DNA from: Pyrocephalus nanus
Lineage: Eukaryota; Chordata; Aves; Passeriformes; Tyrannidae
Assembly: GCA_038380795.1 (NCBI GenBank)
Contig: CM076259.1
Coordinates: 70,957,741-71,021,740 of the forward strand
Direction: 5' to 3'
Length of the DNA: 64,000 bases
The notes below the pieces were generated by a model that saw only the letters and a list, made by a program, of their open reading frames with translations, did not search any database and had not been told where the DNA came from. The translations under genes and the position numbers were made by a program. Shown one piece after another: positions 24,457 to 37,029 of this stretch (position 1 is the stretch's first letter; the number at the start of each line of letters is the position of its first letter).

Positions 24457-26720
24457 AGTTGGACTTTCCTCTGCATGGTTACACAGCTAAGAGAGAAAGA
24501 CATCATAACTGCAGGTAGCAACATGTGGTCATGGAGCAGAAAATAACAATGTACTACGGTGCATCAGGACAACTCCTTTTCAATAACAGAGAGATAATAT
24601 ATGTCCTGACAACATTTTCCTCTTTCTCACCACTTTTCTCTAGAAATCATACATAAAAACTTATCTTTACCAGTTGTATACAGCTTCCAAACAAAATTTA
24701 AGAATGAGAATTATGTATATACAAAGTTCAGTCAAGAAATATATTCACCTACTTTTTTAACTTGTCATATGACCAGTCTCACAAATGTTAGGAACTAGTA
24801 AAAATTTTGGTATGCTCAGGGGCATAGCTTCTTCAGTGATTATAGCCACTAATATTGAATATATTGAGTAATCACTGTCATTTTTGAGTGTTGCAATTTA
24901 TATAAATAATGATGTATATATTTTATTTAAAATTAACTCTTGTTTTACTTCAGATCCTTTTTACATATCAAAATTCTTAAATATAATTGCTCTGAATCTT
25001 TAAATAGCTAATACCATTAATTTTAATTAAACTTCTTAAAATTATTAACTTTTAGTTGCAATGTACATTTAGAGAATCATCCAAGTTACATGTTAGTAAA
25101 GTAAAAACTTGCAGTGGGTCATTTCTTAAGATTCTGTTGGTTTTTAGTGTTGATAAGTATCGGCTTTAATCATCTTCTATTATTATTTTCAAAATCAGAT
25201 ATCTACTTCATGTTTATTGTTTTATATTGTAATATTAAAGTGTCGAGTAAGAGAGGACACCAGATCCCCACGATCTAACTGCTACAGCCAATTTTTACAA
25301 TACCTCGCCCTCAGTTAATTCAGTAAACCCATATGTGTAACATGTTTCAAATCATAAGCCATATTAAAGGAGGACAAAACCAAGGTTTGACATAAACATA
25401 AAGGGAATTATAAGTTAGGGGGCAGCAATGCACAAATGTACTGAATAGACTAGAATTGCATTGAAAATCATGTAAATCGTTTAGCAGTCAGGAATGGAGC
25501 ATGGCATGTAGACAGAATTTTGATTTATCATTGCAGTAATTACAATTTTAATGACCTCATCAAATTATAGCAAACAGATACAAGTAATCCAGCCCTATAA
25601 ACCAAAGATCTATTGTTTCCCTCCTCAGAATGGGTCTTTCAGGCCTTTGATACAGGCCTGAGTAACCTAGTCATTCGCATGTATTTTTACTCTCCTCCTC
25701 CCTCCTCCATGAAACACAATAAAAGCTCATAATCCTACCTTATTTTGGTTAATTCAAAGTTGGAATGTCAGACAGAGAAATCCTTCATAAGAATTTTATG
25801 GAAGGACTCCTTAAGGCTCCACAGAGAGCCTGTATGGTGATCTATGAATAATGGAAATAATTTCAAAGAGCCTTGTGATTAGAATCAGTGTCTGGTTAGG
25901 TTGATTAGAGATAGCACTTGATAACCTGTAGTGAACAGCAGGACTGGCCAGAATAAGGTCTAAAATATTACTTTTAAAAGTCTTAGAAAAGGGGAAACAG
26001 GAAGACTTTTAGAGGATTTGTAGGACAAAATGGAAAATATGGGTAACTGTCCATGTAGATAGTCACAGAAATACTTTGGAGACCTAAGGAGACAGCATTT
26101 GTACCACCTAGACCTGAGAACATAGTCTGATACTAAAAAGAAAATGAAAACAAATCTAGTGGAAGTATGGAATCAGAAGTGTTATATTCTTGGGCATGAC
26201 GTGTGCTAAAGATCTGAAAATATGAAAAAATACTCTGAATGCTGCATCAAATGGCACCTAACTCTTTATGGGCTTTGCTAGAAATATTTTTTTACAAAGT
26301 TTTTCAATCTCTTTATAACTGAAAAAGTGCAAGTACCATTTGAGTTTGATCATCATTAAGTCAAACCCGAACATTTCTTTACTCCTTGTGTTTTCATCAG
26401 AAGTGTCAACTCTCTCTATTATCTCCATTAGAATAGGAATTAGACTCCCAATTTCTTTTCATGCCTCTCTCTGCCTCTCATGTTGTTTACCATGTTTACC
26501 ATTCCATCTATTTTATTCTCAAGGGGAGAACCTAGAAAAACAATAACTTCACAGCAGTGGCTTGGGATGATGACTGTGACGTAAAGTCTTTTTTTACAGA
26601 TTAATGTTGTGCTTATATGATATTTTTATATTCTGCCTCTAGCTAGATCAGGCTCTAGAAATATTGAGTTAGGCAGATGTGGAGGAAACGAAGGAACAAA
26701 AAAAGCCTTTTGGTTTGCAA
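24457..26720. other. Unique DNA, no gene seen
   Basis: No gene was recognised. A stretch at 25250-25720 has the look of conserved non-coding sequence and is listed separately. The open frame at 26340-26546 (plus) is short and featureless. Confidence 0.5.
25250..25720. promoter_or_regulatory. Candidate conserved non-coding element
   Basis: This patch lacks homopolymers and repeats, unlike its flanks. It carries clustered homeodomain-like sites (GCAGTAATTACAATTTTAAT around 25534-25553, CAGTTAATTCAG) and a TCCTCC-rich segment near 25695. Conservation is inferred from texture only. There is no open frame of interest. Confidence 0.2.
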
Positions 26721-26771
<51 letters not shown>

Positions 26772-26789
26772 AATCTATCTCTCTATCTA

Positions 26790-26860
<71 letters not shown>
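26721..26860. repeat. (ATCT)n microsatellite with CT-rich interruption
   Basis: About 140 bp of ATCT tetranucleotide repeat. One CAATCT interruption lies near 26771 and a (CT)n core at about 26790-26808, giving an (ATCT)n-(CT)n-(ATCT)n structure. The two overlapping open frames here (26677-26946 and 26679-26918) encode only IYLS repeats and are artefacts. Confidence 0.97.
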
Positions 26861-28687
26861 CAATCAAAGCTATCCTGCCCTTAAAATATCTGGAGAGAAA
26901 ATGTTGGGTTTTCTCTAGATGGATAATTCTGATAATTTACAAGTAACAATAAAAGTGATAAGAGAAGCTGTATGTATACCTGCTAATGCCAAATAAAAAA
27001 TGTAGTTGAGTGCTATCAGGAGAGCACTATGTACTTGACTGCCTTGGACAGCTACTACTAAACAGTTTGAAAACATTTCTCAGTATTTCCTCTTAAATAC
27101 TGCATCTAAACACAAGAAGCACGATAGGTTCTTTGAAGAACCTTTAATTAAATAAATATCATCTACATGTGAACAAAGGAACCATGAGTAATAAAATCTT
27201 CAATCTTCCAGTATTTAGGATGTGCTTCTTTTCAGATGATACATAGTCAAATATTTTGGACATATGCAACAACAGAGGTGCAAGAAATAAGCAAGCAATA
27301 CCGCACTGAAATGTTTCTCAAAAAATAACTTTATTTTCTCATGACCGCCAAGGATGTGGAAGTTTTCCAAAGTGCAAGGATTCCTCTTAATAATCATATT
27401 ATTACCTGGTTATTTTAAAACAAACAAGCAAGCAACCAAAACTTGCAGCACATAATAGAAAATCTTTAAAATATGATTAAACTATGTTTTCATCAAACTA
27501 TGAAATACCGAAAAAGTTTGCTCCTAATTTATTAAGTTCTCTTCCTTTGACAGAAAACAACATAACAGAGCCAGAAAACAAATAAATTCAGAAGTCTGAT
27601 CCATGGACAATTCAATAATATAGTTAGCTACTTAGGTTCAACTAAAGGTACCCTCAACCTCTTACAGCAGTCCTGCTTGAAAACATGGGATATTTTACAT
27701 CTCTGTCAAGGACAGAGGGAGTGCTTTTAATATCATAATTTTTTACTGGATAGAAAAAAACACTGTATAACTGCAGACTCAGAAGTAAACCTATCCTCAG
27801 TGTCTGTCTCTACCTTGTCTAGTAAACTTTGAAATTTACATCTCTATTTCTACTGTTTATTTGGGCATAGCAGCTGTTACATGGCATATTTCTGATAGTT
27901 AGATCCTGATTATGAACAAAGGACATTTCAAGTGACGTTATCTCCATTGGGAAAATATAGAAAGGGGTCATACAAATTGCTAAAGCATAATTTAGAAAAA
28001 AAAACAACTGTTATTGCATCATATGTTGTACAAAAGGAAACAGTATGGAATGTCACCTTCTAGCATAAAAAGTCTAAATATACAGGGAATATAGTCTGAG
28101 GTGCATTTAACTATGTTCCCTTTTTGTCTGGTTTTCTGTTTCTTTGTGTCTCTGTGTATGTGTACTCATATACACATATTTATACACTTATGATTAAACA
28201 AGGAAAAAATAAAAAAGTATATATTTACCTCTGTAGCTAATGACTTCTTTTCTGAGAAAGGCGTATATAAACAATCTGTGATACTTACCAAAATTAATAT
28301 ATTATCTCTCTCTCCCTTGTGTACTTCTTTTAATAAACTGTTATTATTAATAATTATTATTTTTATTTCAAATCTTCATTCGTGAAGCCTAGCCATGATT
28401 ATTTTTATTATTACCTTTCCATTTTCATTTATTTTTCCCATTCAAAGAGCTGTAGCTTGGAGAAAAAATAATGCAGAAAGAATAAAGTAAATAGGTTAAT
28501 GATCCCTTCAGTCTTTCTAAGTTGTAATTCAGTAAGAGAGATAATTTCTCTGCGTGTCTGTGTGTGTTACTGTTCCAAATCTTCTTGGATTTTCTTCAAA
28601 GCTAATATTTTAGCTGTGTTGCCAGGAAGAAAAAAAAAATTGCAAGCACAAACTGCTGTTATGAAAACACTGCTCTTGTAATTCCAG
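26861..28687. other. Unique AT-rich DNA, no gene seen
   Basis: The open frames at 27215-27397 (minus), 27819-28007 (minus) and 28499-28681 (plus) are short and featureless. No repeat family was recognised. Confidence 0.5.
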
Positions 28688-28821
28688 GCCTGTGTTTAGC
28701 ATCCCCATGAGTGCCATTCTTCCAGTGCCATTGGCTTCTCTTCTGTTCTTGCAATTTCTGTTGATTGTTGTGCATGGCCCCTTCCATCTGCCGGCAGTAG
28801 GTCAAGGAAATAAGCAACATG
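28688..28821 (+). CDS. Candidate first coding exon with signal-peptide-like start (unrecognised gene)
   Basis: A splice-acceptor-like sequence (CTCTTGTAATTCCAG) ends at 28687 and a donor-like ATG|GTAAAT lies at 28822. Between them an ATG at 28707 opens a frame that starts MSAILPVPLASLLFLQFLLI and continues VVHGPFHLPAVGQGNKQH. The charge-poor hydrophobic stretch ending VVHG would fit a secretory signal with cleavage near residue 24. The 115 coding bases end in phase 1. Unspliced, the frame stops at 28851 after 48 codons, so it is no gene on its own. The ATG context is weak (C at -3). I do not recognise the peptide. It may be a chance pseudo-exon, an alternative first coding exon, or part of a host gene that continues downstream (see 45770 and 51899). 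Confidence 0.3.
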
Positions 28822-29897
28822 GTAAATACATTTCTTTACATAAATACCACTGAACTTTGAGTTAGACACATGAACACAAAATTAATGTAAGCGTAAACTT
28901 ATTGATATTACTCTAGCAGTACTCATCAGATATATTTCTATAATATATGAGGAAAATGCTTAGGAACATAAAATTAGTTGGATAATTAGTTGGATTATAT
29001 GACACTATTACATGTAATTTTCTCAACAATTTGTTAAGACATAAATAACTTTGCATCCAAGTTAAAGAGAAAATTATACAAACTTAACCCAAGGCTGGGG
29101 AGGAAGAAGAGGAAGAGAAATCCTAAAATCTAGTTCATACTGTTAGTCAAGATTTATTGGTTAACCCACACTCAGTGAGTTCTAATGTGTTTTTTACAAA
29201 TATGCATGTGCACACCTGCACACATACACAGACACTAACATCGAGGCAGATGTATATAAAGTATTCATAGTTACTGTAATTACCATTTCCCTATACAAAC
29301 ATAAATTGAAACCAAACATTATTGTTCAGAGCAATACTTATAGTTTTTCCTGATATCTGTGATAGCTTCCCCAAAGCAGGGATATTAAAACAGCAATATT
29401 AAAACAGCAATATTATGCAGCAGTAGCAGGAAATGTGCCTTCAGATCTTTGTTGGTCCCCATCTTGTTCATCCTTTTATCACCAAAACTGGCTCTAACTC
29501 CTAAGTTTGGATCTGCTTGATAACTATGACTACTATAGCCCAGAGGCCTCTGATATGTGCCTGGACTTTCAAGGCTGCTGATATCATCCTAAACTTGTAC
29601 ATCTCTATGCTTTATTTTTTACCTTAGGGTCATAGAAAATTCATTCTAGTTGTTATCTCTGTGTGTTTATATTCCAAAATTACTGTAACCATAGGCATCA
29701 CATTATATAGTTGCATTGCACTGAAAGTTGAAGGAATTTATCCTGCTACAGTTTGAAAAAATATTTACTCCTAAAACAGTAATAACGTTTCTTCCCCTTC
29801 CCCTGTGGTCCCTTCCTCTATCTTAATTTTTTTCACTTCCTTCTGTTTCTTTGGGTTTCTTAGAATGTAAATTAACTGTTTACTAAAATCTTCTTCA
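28822..29897. other. Unique AT-rich DNA, no gene seen
   Basis: No gene was recognised. A perfect 14-bp direct duplication lies at 29382-29409. Confidence 0.5.
29382..29409. repeat. 14-bp tandem duplication
   Basis: Two perfect adjacent copies of ATATTAAAACAGCA, at 29382-29395 and 29396-29409, with a partial third copy (ATATTA) following. Confidence 0.9.
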
Positions 29898-30026
29898 TGT
29901 TTTTTATTTTGTTTTGTTTTTTTGGGTATTTGGGGTTTTTCTTGTGGGTTTTTTGGGGGGGGGGTTTGTGTTTTTTTTTTTTTTTTGTTTGTTTGTTTGT
30001 TTTTGGGGTTTTTTTGTTTTGTTTTT
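29898..30026. repeat. T/G-rich low-complexity tract with G-runs
   Basis: The plus strand is almost only T and G. It has G tracts at 29924-29926, 29932-29935, 29946-29948, 29955-29964 (ten G) and about 30004-30007, and a (TTTG)n stretch. The minus-strand frame over it (29771-30070) is a lysine/proline/asparagine-rich artefact. Confidence 0.85.
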
Positions 30027-31760
30027 AATGGGAATACAGATCTGTGGAAAATAAAGAAATCAAATCCCATTACTTTACTGAAATACTACTAAACTATTTT
30101 TATAGATAAGCTTTTATATAGAATCATTAAGAACTTATATTTTTCCTTTGTGTTCAAGGCCTGCAAGATAAGGAAGTTATCCAGTGTTTGAAAAAGCCTG
30201 ATATGTAGGGAAAAAACCAAATTTTCTTAAGATCCTCTGAAGTCATGTTGAAGTGACTTAATTTTCAAGAGCTTTTTTAATTATTTATTATTTTATTAAT
30301 ATGTACTTTATTATTTTATTAATATGTATTCAATACCATAATAATTTTGTTCCATTTCACCAAAGTATTTGATTAGTGGATAGGATTCCATGCAACAGCG
30401 ATTTCACATTGATTACAGTAGGAATTTTGGGTTGAGGAAACAGGAGGAACTGATAGTTGTTCAGTAAAAGCCTTACAAGGTCCACAATAAACTTTATTTT
30501 CTAAATCCTATTGAAAAGAATATTCATCAAGAAACAAAGAGGACATAATACCTTTAGACTGCTCATACAGGTTGCATGAGAAAATACATCTCAGGCTGGA
30601 GAAAATATTGTCTCTGAGACAGATGGATGAAACAGTAGCATATTCCCACAAATTAGTCCAGCATAAGATTTCAGTTTGCAATTGTTGATCAAACCACTAC
30701 ATACAGTACTAAAATTTAATGCCAAATTAGTTCTTACTAACACTTTCATATTACAGCATTCATAAGACTACCCTGAGAATTACTGCTGGTTTTAAATAGG
30801 ATGGATTGTATGGCTATATTCTTAAACCTACTTGCAAACAACCACATCAATGCTATATTTCTCAGTTGCAAAGAATTTAATATGTAGGCAGTGCAAAGAT
30901 TATCATATTTAAGTTATGTTTGTAATACATCTCAGCTATGTTATTCCAGGGATTATTTCAAGGAAAAATGAAATTGCATCGACTTTGTTAACCTGGGATA
31001 AATTCAAGACATGGTAAATCTGCTATTGTCATTACAAACCCTAGAGAAATTAAAACTGTTCCTATTGTGCATACACTAATGATTGCCATAGGGCCAGTCT
31101 TAAAATTTCAGAGTGAAAATGAAGATCATGTGAGTTTCCAGATGGTGAGAAAAATAAGCCTACAATTTTTAAAGGAAACTTTGGATGTAACTGCTGAACT
31201 AGGAAAGATGTTACCATGTGACCATGAGAACAAAGCAGATGAAGAGACAGACTTGTGAGGACTTAACAGGAATGGGACTGCCCCATAAGGGAAGATTAGC
31301 CAGCAGCTACAGCTCACCACAACAATGGAAAAGGGCAGTGATTGAAATAGCAAGGAACACAATCACGGGTTATTCAAAGAAAGTTGATTCCTATTGATGA
31401 TCTAGTAATCATCAGACAGGGTGTGGAAGCCAAGCAGGTCCAGCATGCATCCAGAAAATCCAGGGGACAAGTCGGGACACCAGGAGACAGGAATAGAGAC
31501 AGAATTGGCAATTGGACTATTTATCTTATAGCTCATGTAAGCCCTGGGAGCCTGAACCCCCTGACTATCACAGCTGTCAGAGAAGGTCCCATAAAATAGT
31601 GGTGAGATAGATAAGACCTATTGGTGCACACTGGACTCTGACATCTCTAATGGAAATATTTTAAATCTGGGTATTAGGCTTTCAGGCAAAAAATTTTTTT
31701 TCTGTTAGGAATATATTTTGTGATGATGTCCAGTTTGGTAGAATAACAGATTTCCAAAAA
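30027..31760. other. Unique DNA, no gene seen
   Basis: There is a 23-bp near-perfect direct duplication at 30284-30329. The segment 31060-31620 is less AT-rich and holds three short open frames, but no motif or splice structure was recognised. It could be an old repeat that I cannot name. Confidence 0.45.
30284..30329. repeat. 23-bp tandem duplication
   Basis: Two adjacent 23-bp units (30284-30306 and 30307-30329) built on TTTATTATTTTATTAATATG differ only at the last base. Confidence 0.88.
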
Positions 31761-31819
31761 GGGGGGGGGGGTTTTTGTTGTTGGTTGGTTGGTTGGTTTT
31801 GTTTCTTTTTTTTCCCCTC
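31756..31819. repeat. G11 run and GGTT-rich low-complexity tract
   Basis: Five A, then eleven G (31761-31771), then T/G-rich sequence with four GGTT units, then T8 and CCCC. This is a strand-asymmetric simple repeat. Confidence 0.85.
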
Positions 31820-34800
31820 CAATCACATTATGATGGTCTCTATCTACACAATGTACAGAAATACATTCACAAAAATAATATGTAAAGAAATATATAACAG
31901 CAAATACAAGAGGAGTTTTTATCTTATTAACAGTTTCAGCTTTTGCCCACATACCAATAAATAATACAACTATTTGTGTAGGAAACTAATAGAATTGTGC
32001 AATGTCTCTGTAATTAGCTGTATCATATTTGTACACATAAAGTGAAATATAATGTATTCACTTAATAGAAATTCTGGAGTAACACTGCATTTTATTTTTC
32101 AAGAAATAATTTCCAAATCTTTTGAAATGATTTTGTTTTTCTTTTTCAGCTTTTTAAAATTTTTTATCTTTTTTTTTTAAGATGACCATAGAAGAAAATT
32201 AGTTTACCAAAATCTTAATTATCTGGGAATGCAATAAAGTATAGCACTTTTGTAGGTCCTTAGGTATTTGAAGACCATATTATAAACCGAGAAATGTTAT
32301 ATTTCTCTAAGCAGCTGTAGATCACAATACAGAACCATAGTGTGATATGTATATTTTAGAAATAAAATTGAGATATTGCATTTGGTTTAGCTCTACTTAC
32401 ATTGCCTAGAATTTATCCATTTATGTGTTTTGCCTTTAAAAATTAGTGTAAAGCACCAGATTTAAAATTATAGTACTCATTTTACAGTGTTAGTGACAGT
32501 GATCCTAAATTTGTTCATTTAAACTTATCATAAGAAATTTCAAAACTGAACTTTTTTGACTGTATTTTTCTTCAATTATGCCATTTTTCATTGCCATGGC
32601 ACTGTGAGTAAGGCAAGATGCATGTTTTGGATATAACATAGGTGGCCCTTAGAAATTAGGCATCTAGATTTAATTAGTTATATGGAATCCCTGTGAAGAC
32701 AATGGAAGAGAACTTCAGAAGGAAATTTATCCTTCATTGTAGCAACTCTAAAAAACAGATGGAGTTCCTCTTCTTTTTACTTCTACTCTTATTCCTTTGC
32801 CAGAACTAAGCCATTTAACTTAGTCTAGATACAAATTGGAGGTATCTGAAGTTAGAGAAGATGGATATTTCCTTGATGCATTCACCACGTATTAGTTATG
32901 CTCCTAGACAGAAGTAAGCTTTCAAATAAATGTCTGTCACGATTTCTTGCTTTTGATTACTTGTTTTTGCTATAAGTAAAACATTCTTCCAAAAGCACTG
33001 CAGAATATTACTGATAACCTCTCTTTGGTTAAAAAAAAAAAAAAAAAAAGAGATCAGAATGTCTGGATTTTGTTTTGCTGTTTGTTCTTTGGAGGTTATT
33101 TTTGAAGGACTATATTTGAGGTACTCAGACTGAAGTCCTCCTGTAATTGAAACAAGTATTTTTATTAGGCTTTATTCATAATAATTTTTCGTTTTATTAG
33201 TCTTTATTCATCATTATAGTAGGATGAGGTGAGTGTACACATAAACAATTGGGCAAGTTTAATCCAGTCATACCCTATTCACTGACACATTCACGGGGTA
33301 CTCATTCTATACCTATATGGAAGGAAACATAGGAAGTCGTACATCTTAGTTCAAAAATCATGGATTGCAGTGGGTGGGTGGTCATTAACAACTGCAAGAT
33401 TTACATCAAACTCCTAATTACCCATAAATTTTGCAGAAACAACGTGCTCCAAATATTAACTTCTTAATGAAAAGGATGTGTAAGGGTTTATTTGCACGGC
33501 TTTAATCCATTCTAACAAGAGGGATATTTTGGAGGAGGAAGAGGTATGCCCTATTCAAAAGGGCTTCAGAGATTCTTTCTATTATGCAGATTTACTTCAA
33601 TGATCAAAAACAATACAATTTTAATTTTAATATGTCTTGTCTATGTGCAAAACAGGATCGCCTCATGTTCTACATATTAAACAGACAGGCTACCAGCAAG
33701 TCTAAACTTGTATGCAATTTGGTAGAAATTCAACAATGAATAGTACGAGAAAAAGCTTTACATGAAAGTGGGGTTTTTTTAAAGCGCTATTTCTAGGGGA
33801 AGCATCCCAACTAACTCATGATAGATGCAAGAATGAAAAAACAACACAATTAGCTTTGATGCATGGTAATTTCTTTAAGAGCAATCATTGTTAGAATAAT
33901 TTTTTTTTGCCAAAGAAGATGGTGTCTAAGAATTTTTGAACAGGCTTAAAACATGTAGTTTATGGGTTTATTTTAAATATTGTCCTATGTTTGGTAATTT
34001 TGAACTTAAAATACCAAGACAAAATAAACCAAAACAAGTTATGGGACCAAAGCCTTCCTATTTTACAATTCCTGACCAAAAGGACACATATTTTGGTAAC
34101 CTAACAGCAAGACCTATTTCATATGCAAAATTTCTTTGAGATAATGATATATCAGTTACCCATTAGCACTGCTTGATACCTTAGAGGCTTGTATCTGGTA
34201 AATGAGTCATGGTCACACAATTGATTCATGAACTGTCTTATCATGGCAGACACTGTTTAATTGTTAGTATGCTTAAGAAAGTCTTAGGTGATGAAGATGC
34301 ACTACTTGAGAGATTCCAAGCACACAAACGTGATCTGTGTCCTGCTGTTTGCTTTTTAGGGCTCTGGCTCTGTTTAATTTACAAACTTCTCATGTGGTCA
34401 AGGCCAAAAGTTTCTTTCTTCTTTTCCTGAAAATAATTAATCTGCTAACTTCATGGCTGAGTCCTGTATTTTTTTACAGAGGAGACAGTTAAATTTGCAG
34501 AACCAAAGGCCTAAATGAAAGGTAGAGAACAGTCCAAGCATGGACTTCAGCTAACTGCATTACATGATGCAAACATGTATCCTGGTATATAGAACAGAAA
34601 GGAATCTTTATAAACTTGTAAACATTGGCTAATATAAAGGAAAAAGCATACTTCAAACACAGGATCACATCCAAATCCTGAACACTTCATCAGATAAGTT
34701 TTCCTTATCAGTACTTTTTTATTTCTGTAGATAATTTTCCCATTTGATCAGTTTTTTTCTGATCATTTGCTGTTTCCACATTATAAGAACTGAAGAGAGT

Positions 34801-35164
34801 GCTGTGAGTTGTTTCATGGTGGTCTGTGGAATACTGTAGGTAAGATTTCTTTGAATTATTTGATCTTTGGAATAAAATATGCCTGTAGTACACAAATACT
34901 TAAGCAGTAGTTTAATCAGCAGTTAGCACTGAAGTAGGTTACGGCATTGCTTTATCCCTACTGAACACATGCAGACATCAAATACTTTTTTTCCTGTAAT
35001 CATTTGGTTTTTGGGGCTGCTTGATTTGTTTTTGTTTTAAATTATCTAGTATGTATGTTCTCCTTACAAGAACAATCACCTAATATTAAAGCTGCATGGA
35101 AAAATTTGCTCACAATTTTTAGATTAAAAAAAAGTAACAATCTGAACCTGAAAATACAAAGGCA
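31820..35164. other. Unique AT-rich DNA, no gene seen
   Basis: There is a poly(A) run at about 33031-33049 and an imperfect direct duplication of about 30 bp near 33157-33215 (TTTATTAGGCTTTATTCAT versus TTTATTAGTCTTTATTCAT). The open frames at 33936-34139, 34209-34430 and 34489-34674 are short and unsupported. Confidence 0.5.
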
Positions 35165-35485
35165 TACATTTCTGTTATGGTTAAAAAGCCAAGGGGTAGA
35201 GATTTAGCAATGAATATTCATACCATTACATCATCATGGACATTGTGGGCTGGAAACCACATGGCTGCCACCATTTTGTCTTTTGTTTTTGTCCAGGGGC
35301 AGGTGGGAGGAAGAAGGCCTTGAAAATGATTTCTACCTTTGTTGGCTTAAACCATTCTCCTTTGTGTCTTTGTAATTACTGGTATTTCCTTTATTAAGTT
35401 ATTATTTTTGACTTATCTCTCTTTGTTTTGTCCCTTCATTATTGGAATGGATGGGGAGTGGCTTATTTGGAGGTCCATTTCTCCA
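35165..35485 (+). mobile_element. Old ERVL-type LTR relic
   Basis: Three landmarks of the avian ERVL LTR appear in order on the plus strand. They are GAATATTCATACCATTACAT with CATCATGG (the 'gatattccataccatatgacgtcatg' part of U3), TTCCTTTATTAAGTTATTAT with TTTTGACTTATCTC (the R-region 'ttattaaactg...' block), and GGATGGGGAGTGGCTTATTT near the 3' end. The match is to a consensus from memory, and the copy is diverged. No duplication was found and the limits are approximate. Confidence 0.55.
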
Positions 35486-37029
35486 GTTGGTTCTCCAAAA
35501 CAGAAACAGAGTGTATGAGTGCGAAGATGTCTTTCTCTTTTTTTTTTTTACTAACACTCACTTGTTTTCTTTCTCTTTTTCTGCAGAGATAATTTGATCT
35601 TTTACCAAGAATGGGAGCTTGGAACTTCCCCTGAGGGTTGTTACTCTCTTGCTGAAGACTATTACACAGGAACATGAAAGTTTTCCCACAGGGAATTGTT
35701 TTGGTATGAGAAACACTACGCTGGTACAGATTAATTTCTCTCCTAATATTTATTGATTTCACACTGATTTCCCAGTACTCCATTTTTTTCCAACATTTTA
35801 CCAGAGAAAAGAAGAAATATTGCAGCTGGGGGTAGGTACAACAGAGGGAACTGTTCAGGGTTTCCAGTTCTTTTCTGCATTGCAGTGGTTAAACCAGTAG
35901 CAGTGCCATGCTTAAAGAAAAAATATAAATAATATGATTGTAATATACTAGGTTTGAGTTGTGCAGGGTGCAATACAGCAACGTCAAGCAAAATAAAACA
36001 AATCCATGAAGGTAGCGGCAGATGTATCTCAGCTATTTATCAGTATTACACCAAAAGGATCTTTTTTGCTCTTTGGAGATTATAGGATGTGGAGATGAAC
36101 AACTGCCAGTATATCATCTGAATTCAATGTACATTCATTTTGTAAACTAGATGTTGAAATTGTTCTGTGATGCTTCCTATGACAGATTGAAAAGATTTTA
36201 ATTCATACTTACTGTGTCTTCCCTGTGCTTCAGCTAAAATATAGCCCATTGCATAAGATTTTTTTCTCTTTCAAGATGATTCAACGCATTAAACATTAAC
36301 CTTTGATGTGGACTCCTCATGAGGGATATATAAAAAATCTTCTCAAGCACTGTTTACTGCATATCTTCATCATTCTGGCAGCTTGATTAACGCTGAAATT
36401 GGACAAATTAGTGAGACATAACCTTTACTTTGAAAAGATAAACCAAAAAAATGCACAACAAATTTTGTGTTACTCAAGCTGTATTTTTCCAGATTTACAC
36501 TCATAAAACTGTTTCTAAGATTTCAGGTTGCTGTGAGTATAACCAAACTATAATTTTTTTAAGTACTCTATGGTTTTCTTCAAGTTATTCTATTACAATT
36601 CTTTAATGCTGCCAGAAATTTTTCTTCTACTAATTTCATAAAAAGAGTAACCCAGATTCAGCACTCTTTTTTTCTTAATTGTTCCCTTATTTCAGTTGTA
36701 AAGACACTTACAAAATATCAAAAAATCTGTTACACATTTGTTTCTTCTCAAAGATTATTTGTTATTCAACACTGTGTCTGGACATAAATTTTTACATATT
36801 TATTTACATAAACATATACAATAATATTATAACTTTATTACAATGTATGAAATTTTTTATGTTGTTTGGGCTTTTTTTAACAGTGGCTCTGGTTCATTTT
36901 ATTAACAAACACATGATACTCTTTATCATAAACACATTCTTTCATTACTTACTTTATCTTTGGAGTAAGGCATATGCACGTATACTGGTATTAATGGCAA
37001 TAGGCAGTCTAGAAATATCATTAGCCCAT
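35486..37029. other. Unique AT-rich DNA, no gene seen
   Basis: The minus-strand frames at 35463-35783 and 35743-35991 show no motif. The plus-strand frame 36679-37095 is AT-rich low-grade sequence that runs by chance into the CR1 that follows. Confidence 0.5.

Noticed and set aside
26677..26946. Two overlapping open frames encoding IYLS repeats
   Set aside because: They are translations of the (ATCT)n microsatellite, which is open in several frames.
29771..30070. 99-codon minus-strand open frame rich in Lys/Pro/Asn
   Set aside because: It is the translation of a T/G-rich low-complexity tract.
34788..34839. Possible exon between TTATAAG and TAG|GTAAGA
   Set aside because: The first and third frames have internal stops, and the remaining one ends in TAG as its last codon. 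The acceptor is weak.
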